Shown here one piece after another: positions 37,250 through 47,364 of a DNA stretch of 64,000 bases. A program made the translations under genes and the position numbers. This DNA is from Rhizobium sp. P32RR-XVIII. Its GTDB lineage: Bacteria > Pseudomonadota > Alphaproteobacteria > Rhizobiales > Rhizobiaceae. The stretch covers positions 744,001 to 808,000 of the forward strand of contig NZ_JABAIH010000001.1 of NCBI RefSeq assembly GCF_012641395.1. Reading direction: 5' to 3'. Within the stretch, counting starts at the first letter, position 1; each line of letters begins with the position of its first letter. The notes below the pieces were generated by a model. The model was not told where the DNA came from, ran no database searches, and worked only from the letters and a program-made list of their open reading frames with translations.

Positions 37250-39058
37250 CTAGGCATCGGCGGTCGCTTCTGCGGTTCCAGCCAACGGATCGTCGTCGAG
37301 TTCCAGCGCCCGCTTGGGTTTCACCAGCGGTTCCGGCCGTACCGGACGGAAGAAGAGCATGTCGCGGCCGGCTTGCAGGCCTTCGGTGACCTGCAGCACC
37401 AGCCGCTCCTCGTCGCGCCGGCGGATATCCTCGCCGATTTCATAAGCGTCCTCCATGCTCACTCCAAGCGCCTCCAGCGTGCGGCGGCCGAACAGCAGGC
37501 CGGACTCCAGCGTTTCGCGCAGTTCGTAATCGACATTGAGGTTTCTGAGCGCAATCGAATGGATGCGGTCGTAGGAGCGCACGAAGAGCTTCGCATGCGG
37601 ATATTCGGCTTGCACCAGTTCCACCACCTTATCGGTGATCTCCCGCTTTTGTGTGCAGACGATAACGATCTTGGCTCTGTCGATTCCGGCAGAGCGCAGC
37701 ACGTCCTTGCGCGTGCCGTCGCCGAAATAGATGCGGAAGCCGAATGACGAGGCCTGGCGGATACGGTCCGGGGAAAAGTCGATCACCGTCACGTCCCGCC
37801 CCCCGGCCAGCAGGATCTGTGCAGCGATCTGACCGAAACGCGAGAAGCCGACCATCAGTACATCGGCCCCCGCTCCCTCGAAGTCCTCATCGAGTTCTTC
37901 CTGCTCGTCGCCCTTCAGCATGCGTTTCGAAAGTGCGGCGCCGAGTGGCGTCAGTGCCATTGAGAGCGTCACGATGGCAACGAGAAGCGATGCGGTGCTG
38001 GATGGCATCAGTCCGACCGCACCCGCAGAGGTGAACAGCACGAACCCGAACTCGCCTCCCTGCGGCAACAGGAAGGCAATGCGGATGGCATCGTCGTGCG
38101 AAGACCCGGTCACCCGGCAGAGGCCATAGATGATCACCGCCTTGACGGCCATGAAGATCGGCACCGCGGCGACGATGAAAATCGCATTGTCGATCAGCAC
38201 GTTCAGTTGAAGCGACAGTCCGACCGCCATGAAGAAAATGGCGAGCAGCACGCCGCGGAAGGGTTCGATGTCCGCTTCAAGCTCATGCCGGTAGGAAGAT
38301 TCGGCGAGCATGACGCCGGAGAGAAACGCGCCCATCGCCATGGAAAGCCCGGCAAACTGCATCAGGCTCGCCGATCCCATGACGACGAAGAGGGCGGCCA
38401 CGATCATTGCCTCGCGCGCGCCGGTCCTTGCGATCACCTGAAAGAGCGGTGTCAGCAGATAGCGGCCCATGACGATCATCGCGCCGACGGCGCCGACGGA
38501 GATGGCAAAGTCCAGCAACGGGGTATTGCTGCCGTTTCCACCGTCGAGAACGGTGATCAGCGCCAGCAGCGGTACGATTGCGAGATCCTGGAGAAGCAGC
38601 ATCGAGAAGGAGCGCTGCCCGTACCTCGTGTTCACCTCGCCCCGCTCGTCGAGAATCTGCATGGCAAAGGCGGTGGAGGAAAGCGCAAGCCCGAAACCCG
38701 CGATGATGCTTCCCCGCCAGTCGAGCACGCCGGAAAGATAGGCAAGCGCCATCAAAGCCAGTCCGGTCAGCACCACCTGCGCGGTGCCGAGCCCGAAGAT
38801 GTCACGGCGCATCTGCCAAAGTCGCGACGGTTTCAGCTCAAGGCCGATGATGAAGAGCAGGAAGACCACGCCCAGTTCGGCAACGCCCAGAACCTGCTCG
38901 CTATCGGCGATGCCGTGAAGGATCGGACCGATCACCACGCCCGCGGCAAGATAGCCGAGCACAGTTCCAAGCCCGAGTTTCTTGAAAATCGGAGCTGCGA
39001 CGACCGCGCCGCCGAGCAGCAGGATCGTTTCGGAAAAGAGGGCATTGGGTGCGGACAT
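37250..39058 (-). CDS. Kef/CPA2-type cation:proton antiporter with RCK domain
   Basis: A 602-residue membrane antiporter of the CPA2 family. The N-terminal part (about 1-380) is a set of some 12 helices with GLGTVLGYLAAGVVIGP and ELKPSRLWQMRRDIFGLG, similar to KefB/KefC and to the YbaL group. A Rossmann RCK/TrkA-N domain follows (VLMVGFSRFGQIAAQILLAGG, shown as VLMVGFSRFGQIAA), then an RCK-C-like tail. K+ efflux controlled by glutathione adducts is the Kef model, but residues for that were not checked. The start at 39058 gives a clean N-terminus. Confidence 0.9.
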   Translation of the reverse strand: MSAPNALFSETILLLGGAVVAAPIFKKLGLGTVLGYLAAGVVIGPILHGIADSEQVLGVAELGVVFLLFIIGLELKPSRLWQMRRDIFGLGTAQVVLTGLALMALAYLSGVLDWRGSIIAGFGLALSSTAFAMQILDERGEVNTRYGQRSFSMLLLQDLAIVPLLALITVLDGGNGSNTPLLDFAISVGAVGAMIVMGRYLLTPLFQVIARTGAREAMIVAALFVVMGSASLMQFAGLSMAMGAFLSGVMLAESSYRHELEADIEPFRGVLLAIFFMAVGLSLQLNVLIDNAIFIVAAVPIFMAVKAVIIYGLCRVTGSSHDDAIRIAFLLPQGGEFGFVLFTSAGAVGLMPSSTASLLVAIVTLSMALTPLGAALSKRMLKGDEQEELDEDFEGAGADVLMVGFSRFGQIAAQILLAGGRDVTVIDFSPDRIRQASSFGFRIYFGDGTRKDVLRSAGIDRAKIVIVCTQKREITDKVVELVQAEYPHAKLFVRSYDRIHSIALRNLNVDYELRETLESGLLFGRRTLEALGVSMEDAYEIGEDIRRRDEERLVLQVTEGLQAGRDMLFFRPVRPEPLVKPKRALELDDDPLAGTAEATADA

Positions 39059-39178
39059 GCTGTGAAGTTTCTTTCTATGACGGCGAGGGTTGCAAGCTGC
39101 GCGAAAAAGAATCGGCGGCAGCGGCCTTGATGCTTCCGGAAGTGCACAATAAATGGAAGCCCAAGGAAAGGCCAAATC

Positions 39179-40525
39179 ATGTCCTCAGAAATAGCTTCCT
39201 CGACACTTCTTTCCCGCGCAAGCCAGTTGATCGATCTCGCCAGGAAGGCCGGCGCCGATGCCGCCGATGCGGTTGTCGTGCGTTCTCGCTCGCAGTCCGT
39301 CAGCGTCCGCCTGGGCAAGGTCGAAGGCACGGAATCGTCTGAGAGCGACGATTTTTCGCTGCGGGTGTTCGTCGGCAAGAAGGTTGCCAGCGTTTCCGCC
39401 AATCCCGGCTTCGATCTACAGGCGCTCGCCGAACGCGCCGTCGCAATGGCGAAGGTTTCGCCCGAAGATCCGTTCGCCTGCCTTGCGGACGAGGACAGGC
39501 TTGCCAAGTCCTATCCCGACCTCGAGCTTTTCGACCAGACGGAGGTTTCCTCCGACATGCTGCGCGAGGCCGCCCTTGCGACGGAGGCCGCGGCGCTTGA
39601 GGTCAAGGGCGTCACCAATTCCTCCGGCGGCGGGGCTTCGGCCGGTTACGGAGGCCTGGTTCTCGTCACCTCGCACGGCTTCGAGGGCAGCTACATGGGC
39701 TCGCGCTTCGGCCGTTCGGTCAGCGTCATTGCCGGCGAAGGCACCGGCATGGAGCGCGACTACGACTACGACAGCCGCCTCTATTATGCCGAACTCGACG
39801 AAGCCGCCGAAATCGGCCGCCGCGCCGGCGAGCGTGCGGTCAAGCGTGTCAATCCGCGTCAGGTCGATACCGGCAAGGACGTCACCGTCGTCTTCGATCC
39901 GCGCATCGCCCGGGGCTTTGTCGGCCATATCGCCGGCGCCATCAATGGAGCGGCGGTCGCGCGCAAGTCCAGCTTCCTGCGCGACAAGATGGGCCAGCAG
40001 GTTTTGAAATCCGGCCTTTCGATCACGGACGACCCCTTGATCGTTCGCGGCCCGTCGTCGCGTCCCTTTGATGGCGAGGGCATTTCCGGCGAGAGGCTGG
40101 TCATGATCGAGGATGGCGTGCTGAAGCACTGGTTTCTCTCCACCGCGACAGGGCGCGAAATCGGCATGCAAACCAACGGGCGCGGGGTGCGCAGTGGCAA
40201 TTCGGTAACACCCACCTCCACGAACCTCGCCCTTGAGCCTGGCGACATTTCGCCGGAAGATCTAATCCGGAGCGTCGGCAACGGCTTTTATGTGACCGAG
40301 CTTATCGGCCAGGGCGTCAACATGATCACCGGCGAATACAGCCGCGGCGCGACCGGCTTCTGGATCGAAAACGGTGAACTGACATTCCCGGTGTCCGAAG
40401 TGACGATTGCTTCGAACCTCAAGGACATGTTCATGCGCATAACGCCCGCCAACGACATTGATCGCAAATACGGTGTTGCTGCGCCCACGCTCGCGATCGA
40501 GGGAATGACGCTCGCCGGGCGCTAG
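39179..40525 (+). CDS. pmbA: TldE/PmbA-family protease subunit
   Basis: The 448-residue partner subunit of the TldD/TldE metalloprotease. TldE lacks the HExxxH metal site of TldD, and none is visible here. The family's blocks are present (RVFVGKKVASVSAN, GSLRVSN-like TNSSGGGASAGYG, and the C-terminal GVNMITGEYSRGATGFWIENGE, here ITGEYSRGATGFWIENGE). The TldD gene is not in the window. It is divergent from the Kef-type antiporter. Confidence 0.93.
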   Translation: MSSEIASSTLLSRASQLIDLARKAGADAADAVVVRSRSQSVSVRLGKVEGTESSESDDFSLRVFVGKKVASVSANPGFDLQALAERAVAMAKVSPEDPFACLADEDRLAKSYPDLELFDQTEVSSDMLREAALATEAAALEVKGVTNSSGGGASAGYGGLVLVTSHGFEGSYMGSRFGRSVSVIAGEGTGMERDYDYDSRLYYAELDEAAEIGRRAGERAVKRVNPRQVDTGKDVTVVFDPRIARGFVGHIAGAINGAAVARKSSFLRDKMGQQVLKSGLSITDDPLIVRGPSSRPFDGEGISGERLVMIEDGVLKHWFLSTATGREIGMQTNGRGVRSGNSVTPTSTNLALEPGDISPEDLIRSVGNGFYVTELIGQGVNMITGEYSRGATGFWIENGELTFPVSEVTIASNLKDMFMRITPANDIDRKYGVAAPTLAIEGMTLAGR

Positions 40526-40539
40526 AATGGATTGATGCA

Positions 40540-41349
40540 ATGAACGACGTTGGAACGCTTCGCTGGCAGAGCGATCTCGAATTGATCGCCGATGCCGCGA
40601 AACAGGCAGGCGGCGTCGCTCTGAATTTCTTCAACAAGTCGCCGGAAGTCTGGTGGAAGAACGAAGGCCGCTCTCCGGTGAGCGCCGCGGATTTTGCTGC
40701 GAACGAACGGCTTGAATCGATCCTGCGCGCCGCCCGGCCGAATTACGGCTGGCTTTCCGAAGAAACGGAAGATAGCGCCGCCCGTCTTTCGACGGAGACG
40801 CTTTTCATCATCGATCCGATCGACGGTACGCGCGCCTTCCTCGGCGGCCAGACCTTGTGGTGTGTCAGCGTCGCCGTCGTCCATCGCGGCAGGCCCGTTG
40901 CGGGAGTGCTCTACGCTCCCGCACTCGAGGAGCTTTTCGAGGCCGTCGAAGGCGGCATTGCGATGAAGAATGGCGAGCGCATCGCCGCATCGGCCAAGGG
41001 GCCGGAAACCGTCAGCCGTTTTGCGATTGGCGAGGATGTCCTGAAATCGTTTCCTGGTCATCTTCAAGAGAGAATCGAGCGGGTAAAGCATGTGCCGTCG
41101 CTCGCCTATCGCCTCGCGATGGTTGCCGACGGCCGCCTCGAAGGCACGTTCGTCAAGCGCAATTCGCATGACTGGGATCTGGCGGCGGCCGACCTTATCC
41201 TGGAGCGCGCCGGAGGCCGGCTCACCGACCTCGAGGGACGCGCGGTTCTCTACAATCGCCCGCAGGTCAGTCATGCCGAGCTTTGCGGTGCTGCCGCGCC
41301 CCGCGTTGCGGAGTTCCTCGAAGGGCTTGCGCTGAGACGAAGCAGTTGA
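40540..41349 (+). CDS. Inositol monophosphatase-family enzyme (CysQ-like)
   Basis: A 269-residue Mg2+-dependent phosphatase. Metal-binding motif 1 is WLSEETED (Glu) then FIIDPIDGTRAF, and motif 2 is WDLAAADLILERAGGRLTD. These match the IMPase/CysQ family; whether it acts on inositol phosphate, fructose bisphosphate or 3'-phosphoadenosine 5'-phosphate is not clear. It starts 14 bp after pmbA and is probably co-transcribed. Confidence 0.9.
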   Translation: MNDVGTLRWQSDLELIADAAKQAGGVALNFFNKSPEVWWKNEGRSPVSAADFAANERLESILRAARPNYGWLSEETEDSAARLSTETLFIIDPIDGTRAFLGGQTLWCVSVAVVHRGRPVAGVLYAPALEELFEAVEGGIAMKNGERIAASAKGPETVSRFAIGEDVLKSFPGHLQERIERVKHVPSLAYRLAMVADGRLEGTFVKRNSHDWDLAAADLILERAGGRLTDLEGRAVLYNRPQVSHAELCGAAAPRVAEFLEGLALRRSS

Positions 41350-41409
41350 CGTTTGCGTCAAAATCCCGCAGATGAAGGCGCGGGGGGATAGAAGCGAAAG
41401 AGAAGAAAA

Positions 41410-41658
41410 ATGACGGAATCCGGCGGCAAAAAGCAGCTCTTGCATCTCGTATTTGGCGGCGAACTGGAAAGCCTGACAGATGTCCAGTTCCGCGATCTGA
41501 AGGATCTCGATATCGTCGGCATCTTTCCGGATTACGCCTCCGCGCTGACGGCCTGGAAAGGTAAGGCGCAATCGACGGTGGACAACGCGCATATGCGTTA
41601 TTTCATCGTCCATATGCATCGCTTGCTCGATCCCGAGGATATGAGCGGTAAAGCCTGA
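41410..41658 (+). CDS. DUF4170-family protein
   Basis: An 82-residue cytoplasmic protein (LLHLVFGGELESLTDVQFRD, DIVGIFPDYASALTAWKGKA) of the DUF4170 type, unknown function, usually beside waaA in Rhizobiales. Its position 61 bp after the phosphatase and before waaA is the usual order. Confidence 0.85.
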   Translation: MTESGGKKQLLHLVFGGELESLTDVQFRDLKDLDIVGIFPDYASALTAWKGKAQSTVDNAHMRYFIVHMHRLLDPEDMSGKA

Positions 41659-41827
41659 TTAGGCGTTCATGCACCGGCATTTGCTCAAGCGGCGGTGCCG
41701 GCTTGTGACAGCACATACTCGCTGCCGTCGATTGACGCATTCTGAACAAATTACTCGGTCATTCCGGCCGCAACAATGATTGGGGAATGGGTTTGATGAC
41801 GGTCACTGCTGATCGGAGGTATTCTAG

Positions 41828-43147
41828 ATGAGCTCGCCGAGCGCGCGGTTCGCGCTGGGCCTCTATCGGACGGCGGGGACCATCGCCTCCCCACTCGTCA
41901 GCGCCTATCTCGCCTATCGGACCGCAAAGGGCAAGGAAGAGCGCGCGCGCCGCATGGAGCGCTTCGGTTATGCAAGCGCCAACCGGCCGCAGGGTCCGCT
42001 TGTCTGGATCCATGCCGCGAGCGTCGGTGAGACCAACGCCATCATTCCCCTCATCCGCGAGATCCGCCGCCGCGACATTCATGTTATCCTGACGACCGGA
42101 ACGATCACTTCCGCAAAGCTTGCCGCCGAGCGCGTCGGCAATGAAGCGATCCACCAATATGTGCCGCTCGACTTGAAGCCTGCTGTCGGCCGCTTCCTCG
42201 AATACTGGCAGCCGGATTGCGCCATCATTGCGGAGTCGGAGATCTGGCCGGCGACGATCATGGAACTCGGCCGCCGGCGCATTCCACAGATTCTCGTCAA
42301 TGCCCGCATGTCCGACCGTTCTTTCGCGCGCTGGCAGCGGCGCCTCGCGATCGCCGAAGCTCTGTTTGAAAATCTCGCGCTTGTCGTCGCTCAGTCAGAT
42401 GTCGATGCGGAGCGCTTCCGTGATCTCGGCGCCAGGCATGTGACCACCTCCGGCAACCTGAAGGTCGATACGGACGCACCGCCTTATGACGCATCGACCT
42501 TGGCCCGCTACAAGAAGCAGATCGGGGAGCGCAAGACATGGGCCGCGATCTCGACCTTCGACGGCGAGGAGAACGCCGCGGCGATCGTTCATCGCACGCT
42601 CAAGGAGCGCAACGGACAGCTGACCATCATCGTGCCGCGGCATCCCGAGCGCTCGGACGAGATCGAGGCAGAGCTCGTCAAGCTAGGGCTCAAGGTCGCC
42701 CGCCGCACACGCAACGACGTGCTGTCGCCGGACACCGATATCTTCCTCGGGGACACGATCGGCGAAATGGGCCTTTACTTGCGATTGACGGAAGTCGCCT
42801 TCGTCGGCCGATCGCTGTTTGCGGAGGGCGGCCAAAATCCGCTCGAACCTGCCATGCTCGGCTGTGCCGTGCTTTCCGGCAGCAATGTCCAGAATTTCCG
42901 GGAGGCCTATCAGAAGCTCGCCCGGCGCGGCAGCGCGCGCATGGTGCGCGATACAGAGATGCTGGCCAAGGGGGTCCACTATCTTCTCATCAACGACGAG
43001 GCGCGGCGCAAAATGATCGACGCCGGCATTGGCGCTGTGCAAGAAATGCGCGGCGCATTGACGGCTACGGTGAAGTCTCTCGAGCCCTACATCAATCCGC
43101 TGACCGTAAAGGCAAGACTGCTGCCGAAAATGATGGCAGAGGGCTGA
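41828..43147 (+). CDS. waaA: Kdo transferase
   Basis: 3-deoxy-D-manno-octulosonic acid transferase that adds Kdo to lipid IVA. The 439-residue protein has the N-terminal membrane-associated segment, IHAASVGETNA (catalytic Glu region), ESEIWPATIMEL and the C-terminal GGQNPLEPAMLG sugar-nucleotide motif. It is in the cluster that also holds lpxK. A 169-bp spacer without features separates it from the DUF4170 gene. Confidence 0.97.
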   Translation: MSSPSARFALGLYRTAGTIASPLVSAYLAYRTAKGKEERARRMERFGYASANRPQGPLVWIHAASVGETNAIIPLIREIRRRDIHVILTTGTITSAKLAAERVGNEAIHQYVPLDLKPAVGRFLEYWQPDCAIIAESEIWPATIMELGRRRIPQILVNARMSDRSFARWQRRLAIAEALFENLALVVAQSDVDAERFRDLGARHVTTSGNLKVDTDAPPYDASTLARYKKQIGERKTWAAISTFDGEENAAAIVHRTLKERNGQLTIIVPRHPERSDEIEAELVKLGLKVARRTRNDVLSPDTDIFLGDTIGEMGLYLRLTEVAFVGRSLFAEGGQNPLEPAMLGCAVLSGSNVQNFREAYQKLARRGSARMVRDTEMLAKGVHYLLINDEARRKMIDAGIGAVQEMRGALTATVKSLEPYINPLTVKARLLPKMMAEG

Positions 43148-43154
43148 TTGAAAG

Positions 43155-43874
43155 ATGGTGGCTAGAAGCATCAAAGGCATCCTCTTCGACAAGGACGGCA
43201 CCCTGCTGGACTATGATGAGAGCTGGCTGCCGGTGAACCGAGAGCTGGCGCGCATCGCTTCCCAAGGAGATGCCGCTCTCGCCGATCAGCTGCTCGCCGC
43301 CTGCGGCATGGACCCGTTGACCGGCCACATCGTGCCCGACAGCCTCCTTGCGGCCGGCAATACCCGGCAGATCGCCGAGGGGTTGGTCGCCGCCGGATCC
43401 AAGGTCGAGGTCGTGGAACTGACGATCAAGCTCGACGAGCTTTTTTCCAATGCCGCGGAATTCAGCGTTCCTGTGACGGATCTGGCCGCTTTCTTCGGCC
43501 GCCTGCATGGCCGCGGCTTCAAACTGGGCATCGCTTCCAGCGACAACGAACGCTCCATCCGCCTGATGGCCCAGCGTTTCGGCTTTGCCGAGTTTGTGGA
43601 CTACATCGCTGGCTATGACAGTGGTTTCGGCAGCAAGCCGGAAGCCGGAATGGTCCTTGGCTTCTGCAAGGCGACCGGGCTGAAGCCGGCGGAAGTGGCG
43701 GTCGTCGGCGACAACAATCACGATCTGCACATGGGCCACAATGCGGAGGCGGGCCTCAAGGTCGCTGTTCTGACGGGCACCGGTTCGCGGGAATCGCTCG
43801 CGGCTGCGTCCGATTATTGCCTCAACGACATCACCGAACTTGAGGATTTGCTGCACGACCTCCAGCCAGCGTGA
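43155..43874 (+). CDS. HAD-family hydrolase between waaA and lpxK
   Basis: A 239-residue phosphoglycolate phosphatase-like HAD hydrolase. Motif I is LFDKDGTLLDY, motif II LGIASSDN, the Lys is in FGSKPEAGMVLGF, and motif IV VVGDNNHDL. It starts 7 bp after waaA and may be translationally coupled. Substrate unknown; a role in Kdo or other LPS-sugar phosphate turnover is possible only from position. KdsC-type Kdo-8-phosphate phosphatases are shorter and lack a cap, so it is not an obvious KdsC. Confidence 0.88.
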   Translation: MVARSIKGILFDKDGTLLDYDESWLPVNRELARIASQGDAALADQLLAACGMDPLTGHIVPDSLLAAGNTRQIAEGLVAAGSKVEVVELTIKLDELFSNAAEFSVPVTDLAAFFGRLHGRGFKLGIASSDNERSIRLMAQRFGFAEFVDYIAGYDSGFGSKPEAGMVLGFCKATGLKPAEVAVVGDNNHDLHMGHNAEAGLKVAVLTGTGSRESLAAASDYCLNDITELEDLLHDLQPA

Positions 43875-43926
43875 TTGGCTGCAGGCATAGCCGGTCGATT
43901 ATGTCGCGACCGCACCTCCGAAGCTT

Positions 43927-43957
43927 CCTCATTCCAGCGACGCGCACAGGAATGAGG
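43927..43957. repeat. Inverted repeat after HAD gene
   Basis: CCTCATTCC and GGAATGAGG, a perfect 9-bp inverted repeat with a 13-base spacer, just before the T-tailed hairpin at 43965. Confidence 0.6.
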
Positions 43958-43964
43958 GTGCGGG

Positions 43965-43984
43965 AAGCAAAAGCTTGCTTTTTC
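43965..43984 (+). terminator. Intrinsic terminator-like hairpin
   Basis: AAGCAA-AAGC-TTGCTT followed by TTTC, giving a five-T run. It would end transcription after the HAD gene, and lpxK would then have its own promoter, or read-through occurs. Confidence 0.6.
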
Positions 43985-44063
43985 TTCAGTTTTGCCCTTT
44001 GTTTCCCCGCAGTCGATGAGTAACCGGGTGCTGGGGGCACCGGAAGAGCGCAAGGCGGCACCT

Positions 44064-45101
44064 ATGGTATCCGAAGCGCCGCCGTTCTGGTGGACGAAAG
44101 CCGATTGGCGGGCATGGACGCTCTCGCCCTTTTCCTTCCTTTACGGACGCATCGCCGGCTACCGGATGAAGCATGCGCACCGTGCGTCCGTTCCCGTACC
44201 GGTCATCTGCGTCGGCAACTTCACCGTTGGCGGCGCCGGAAAGACGCCGACGGCGCTGGCGATTGCCCGCGCAGCCAAGGCAAAGGGCCTGAAGCCCGGC
44301 TTCCTGAGCCGTGGTTACGGAGGCTCTCTGGACGTTACGGTGGTTGTCGAACCCGCTCATCATCGCGCGGTTGCCGTCGGTGACGAGCCGCTGCTGCTTG
44401 CCCGCGAGGCGCTGACGGTCGTTTCCCGCCGCCGGGTCGAGGGCGCAGAGCGGCTGGTCAAGGAGGGCGCTGACCTCATCATCATGGATGACGGGTTCCA
44501 GAGCGCGAAGCTCGCAATCGACTACGCCTTGCTGGTTATCGATGCGGTGCGCGGCCTGGGCAACGCACATATGGTGCCGGGCGGGCCGGTACGCGCGCCG
44601 ATCGCAGTGCAGATGCGCTACGTCAGCGCTCTCTTGAAAGTAGGAAAGGGCAATGCCGCGGACGCGGTCGTCCGCATGGCTGCCCGTGCCGCAAAACCCT
44701 ATTTCACCGCATCGCTGAAAGTCTGCGGCGAGAACGATCTAGCCGGCCGGAAGGTGCTGGCTTTCGCGGGCATCGCCGATCCCGGCAAGTTCTTCCGGAC
44801 GGTGGAATCGCTTGGCGCCGAGATCGCAGTCAGCAGGTCCTTCGGTGACCACGAGCACCTGACCGACGACGAGATGGTGGATCTGCTGTCAACCGCCGAA
44901 CGGGAAAACCTGTCGATCGTCACCACGTCGAAGGACTTCGTGCGGCTCGCCGGCCATCATGGCAGGGCCGAAGAACTCGCCGCCAAATGCCGCGTCATCG
45001 AAGTCGAAATGGCCTTCGAGGATCATCAGGCGCCCGGTCTTATCATCGATCGTGCGATAGATGCCTGCCGGCAGCGGCGGCTGAGGGAAAAACGCACGTA
45101 G
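44064..45101 (+). CDS. lpxK: Tetraacyldisaccharide 4'-kinase
   Basis: Phosphorylates the lipid A disaccharide at the 4' position. The 345-residue protein has a membrane-facing N-terminus, the Walker-A-like [13 protein letters not shown], and the FLSRGYGG and MDDGFQ motifs. The ATG at 44064 ([10 protein letters not shown]) is chosen because the sequence before it is not LpxK-like; in-frame starts exist at 44016 and 43992. It ends two bases before the convergent DUF2093 gene. Confidence 0.96.
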   Translation: MVSEAPPFWWTKADWRAWTLSPFSFLYGRIAGYRMKHAHRASVPVPVICVGNFTVGGAGKTPTALAIARAAKAKGLKPGFLSRGYGGSLDVTVVVEPAHHRAVAVGDEPLLLAREALTVVSRRRVEGAERLVKEGADLIIMDDGFQSAKLAIDYALLVIDAVRGLGNAHMVPGGPVRAPIAVQMRYVSALLKVGKGNAADAVVRMAARAAKPYFTASLKVCGENDLAGRKVLAFAGIADPGKFFRTVESLGAEIAVSRSFGDHEHLTDDEMVDLLSTAERENLSIVTTSKDFVRLAGHHGRAEELAAKCRVIEVEMAFEDHQAPGLIIDRAIDACRQRRLREKRT

Positions 45102-45103
45102 TA

Positions 45104-45334
45104 TCAGCGCTTCTGGTTCGGCAGCACGCCCGCGCGTTTGTCCGCTTCGAAGGACGAGACCACGTCGGCATAAGGTTCCTGCCGGGCAACGCTCCAGTAG
45201 CGCAGTTCGTCAAGCGGTATATGTTTGCCGGTCATGGCGCAGACGACGTAGGAGCCCGGCGACAGGATCTGGAAATCTGCGTCGAGATAGCGGATCTTCG
45301 CTTCGCGGTTTCCATTTGCTTCAAACAAGTTCAT
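45104..45334 (-). CDS. DUF2093-family protein
   Basis: A 76-residue protein (MNLFEANGNREAKIRYLD, DFQILSPGSYVVCAMTGK) of the DUF2093 type found in alphaproteobacteria, often next to lpxK and mutL. It contains one Cys near the middle. Function unknown. It lies between lpxK (convergent) and mutL (same strand). Confidence 0.85.
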   Translation of the reverse strand: MNLFEANGNREAKIRYLDADFQILSPGSYVVCAMTGKHIPLDELRYWSVARQEPYADVVSSFEADKRAGVLPNQKR

Positions 45335-45398
45335 CCTGCTCCGTTCCCGGTTGCCTTCTCCTGCCAATATCGCGGCGAAAGCGCGATTGCCAGTATTT

Positions 45399-47186
45399 TC
45401 AGCTGCGTCCGAACAGGCGCTCGATATCCGACAGCTTCAGTTCGATATAGGTCGGCCGTCCATGATTGCACTGGCCGGAACCCGGCGTCACTTCCATTTG
45501 CCGGAGCAGCGCATTCATTTCCTCTGGTCGAAGTCTACGCCCGGACCGCACCGAGCCGTGGCAGGCCATGGTCGCAGCGACGTATTCGAGCTTGGCGGAG
45601 AGGCCCGAGGCCGTATCCCACTCGGCAATCTCGTCGGCAAGCTGGCGGATGAGGCCTTGCGCATCCACCTCGCCGAGCATTGCCGGCGTTTCGCGTACGG
45701 CAATCGCGCCCGGCCCGAAGCGCTCGATCGCAAGACCGAGTTCGCCAAGCCCCTCGGCATGTACCATCAGCCGGTCGCAATCTTCCTCCGGCAGGTCGAC
45801 GATTTCCGGGATCAGCAGAACCTGGGACGCCAGCCGTTTCGAGTGCAGCGCCTTGCGCATTGCCTCGAAGACGAGGCGCTCATGCGCGGCATGCTGGTCG
45901 ACGATGACAAGTCCGTCATTCGTCTGCGCAACAATGTAGTTTTCGTGGATCTGCGCCCGCGCTGCGCCGAGTGGATATTGCGGCTGCGGTTCTTCGCGAG
46001 GCGCGGTTTGCTGCAATGTCCGAGCCTGCGGTTCGGTGCGCGCGGCGGGCATGCTCAGCCCGTCGAAAGAAGTCTGCGGCCTCTCGCCAAAACTGCCGTT
46101 TGTCGTCTGATAGGGGCGGGATGGGGAGGTTTCGGCCGACCATGCTGCCTGCGGCGGCCGCTGGTAGTTCGGCTGGAAGCCTGGCCTGAAGGCGCGCAGC
46201 ATGCCGTCGGCGCCTGTCGTTGCCGCCCGGCTTCCGTCGCGCGCCAGTGCCTCGCGAACCGCGCCGATGATCAGCCCGCGCACGAGACCGGGATCGCGGA
46301 AGCGGACGTCCGATTTGGCCGGATGCACGTTGACATCCACCAGAGCCGGATCGAGCGACAGCGACAGAACGGCTACCGGATAGCGTCCGGCCGGGATTGT
46401 TTCCGCATAGGCGCCGCGGATCGCCGACAGGATCAGCTTGTCCTGCACCGGGCGGCCGTTGACGAAGGCATACTGATGCGCCGAGTTGCCGCGGTTGAAC
46501 GTCGGGACGCCGGCAAAACCGGTGAGTGCGATACCTTCGCGCTCCGCATCGAGTTCGATCGCGTTGTCGCGGAATTCCTTGCCGAGCACCTGCGCCATGC
46601 GGGCGAGGTGGTCGTCTCCGGTCGCCGGAAATTCGAGCGTGCTGCGGTCGGTGCCGGACAGCACGAAGCGGACGCCTTCCGTGATGGCCGCCGCCTCAGC
46701 CTTTTCCGTCTTCAGGAACTTCAATCGTGCAGGCGTTGCGAAGAAGAGATCGCGCACTTCGACGATCGTGCCCGGATTGCCTGCCGAGGGCCTGAGATGC
46801 AGCACCTTGCCACCAGCGACTGCAATTTCGCTCCCGACGCCGCCATCCTTCCGGCGGCTGGAAATGCTGAGTTTCGCCACGGACCCGATGGAAGGCAGAG
46901 CCTCGCCGCGAAAGCCGAGGGTGCGAATGTCGTCGAGCGTTGTCGAAATCTTCGAGGTGCAGTGCCGCCGCACTGCAAGTTCCAGATCGGCGGCATCCAT
47001 GCCGACGCCGTTGTCGCTGACGCGCAGCAGCCCCTTGCCGCCCCCGGAGGTGGCGACCTCGATGCGGGTTGCACCGGCATCCAGCGCATTCTCGATCAGT
47101 TCTTTCGCCGCGCTGGCCGGACGTTCGATGACTTCGCCGGCGGCGATCTGGTTGATGAGCGTTTCGGAGAGCTGTCTGATGGCCAT
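45399..47186 (-). CDS. mutL: DNA mismatch repair protein MutL
   Basis: GHKL ATPase of mismatch repair, 595 residues. N-terminal motifs: [27 protein letters not shown] and [11 protein letters not shown] Pro/Gln-rich linker spans about residues 330-405. The C-terminal domain has the endonuclease metal motif [12 protein letters not shown] (DQHAx2Ex4E), and [10 protein letters not shown] near the end. The intact motif fits bacteria without MutH, where MutL itself nicks the strand. Confidence 0.98.
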   Translation of the reverse strand: MAIRQLSETLINQIAAGEVIERPASAAKELIENALDAGATRIEVATSGGGKGLLRVSDNGVGMDAADLELAVRRHCTSKISTTLDDIRTLGFRGEALPSIGSVAKLSISSRRKDGGVGSEIAVAGGKVLHLRPSAGNPGTIVEVRDLFFATPARLKFLKTEKAEAAAITEGVRFVLSGTDRSTLEFPATGDDHLARMAQVLGKEFRDNAIELDAEREGIALTGFAGVPTFNRGNSAHQYAFVNGRPVQDKLILSAIRGAYAETIPAGRYPVAVLSLSLDPALVDVNVHPAKSDVRFRDPGLVRGLIIGAVREALARDGSRAATTGADGMLRAFRPGFQPNYQRPPQAAWSAETSPSRPYQTTNGSFGERPQTSFDGLSMPAARTEPQARTLQQTAPREEPQPQYPLGAARAQIHENYIVAQTNDGLVIVDQHAAHERLVFEAMRKALHSKRLASQVLLIPEIVDLPEEDCDRLMVHAEGLGELGLAIERFGPGAIAVRETPAMLGEVDAQGLIRQLADEIAEWDTASGLSAKLEYVAATMACHGSVRSGRRLRPEEMNALLRQMEVTPGSGQCNHGRPTYIELKLSDIERLFGRS

Positions 47187-47364
47187 ATCCCATTTTCGCG
47201 GATTCGCATGTCCGAGGGAAGGCTAAAAAGCTCCGTCCAGAGGAGTGTTCCGCTCCCTTGAATTGTACTGCTTAATGTTAAGCTGCCGTTAGGGGAAAGC
47301 TGGCATTTTGGGCGCATACAACCAATGAGCGCTGTGAAATCGGATCGATGTGGGACGTGAAGGA

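Noticed and set aside
38096..39130. 344-codon plus-strand frame opposite the Kef-type antiporter
   Set aside because: Extremely charged His/Glu/Arg-rich shadow of a membrane protein; no supporting signal.
41671..41710. Weak CCGGCA...TGCCGG hairpin after the DUF4170 gene
   Set aside because: The loop is long (about 16 bases) and no T-run follows, so a terminator is not supported.
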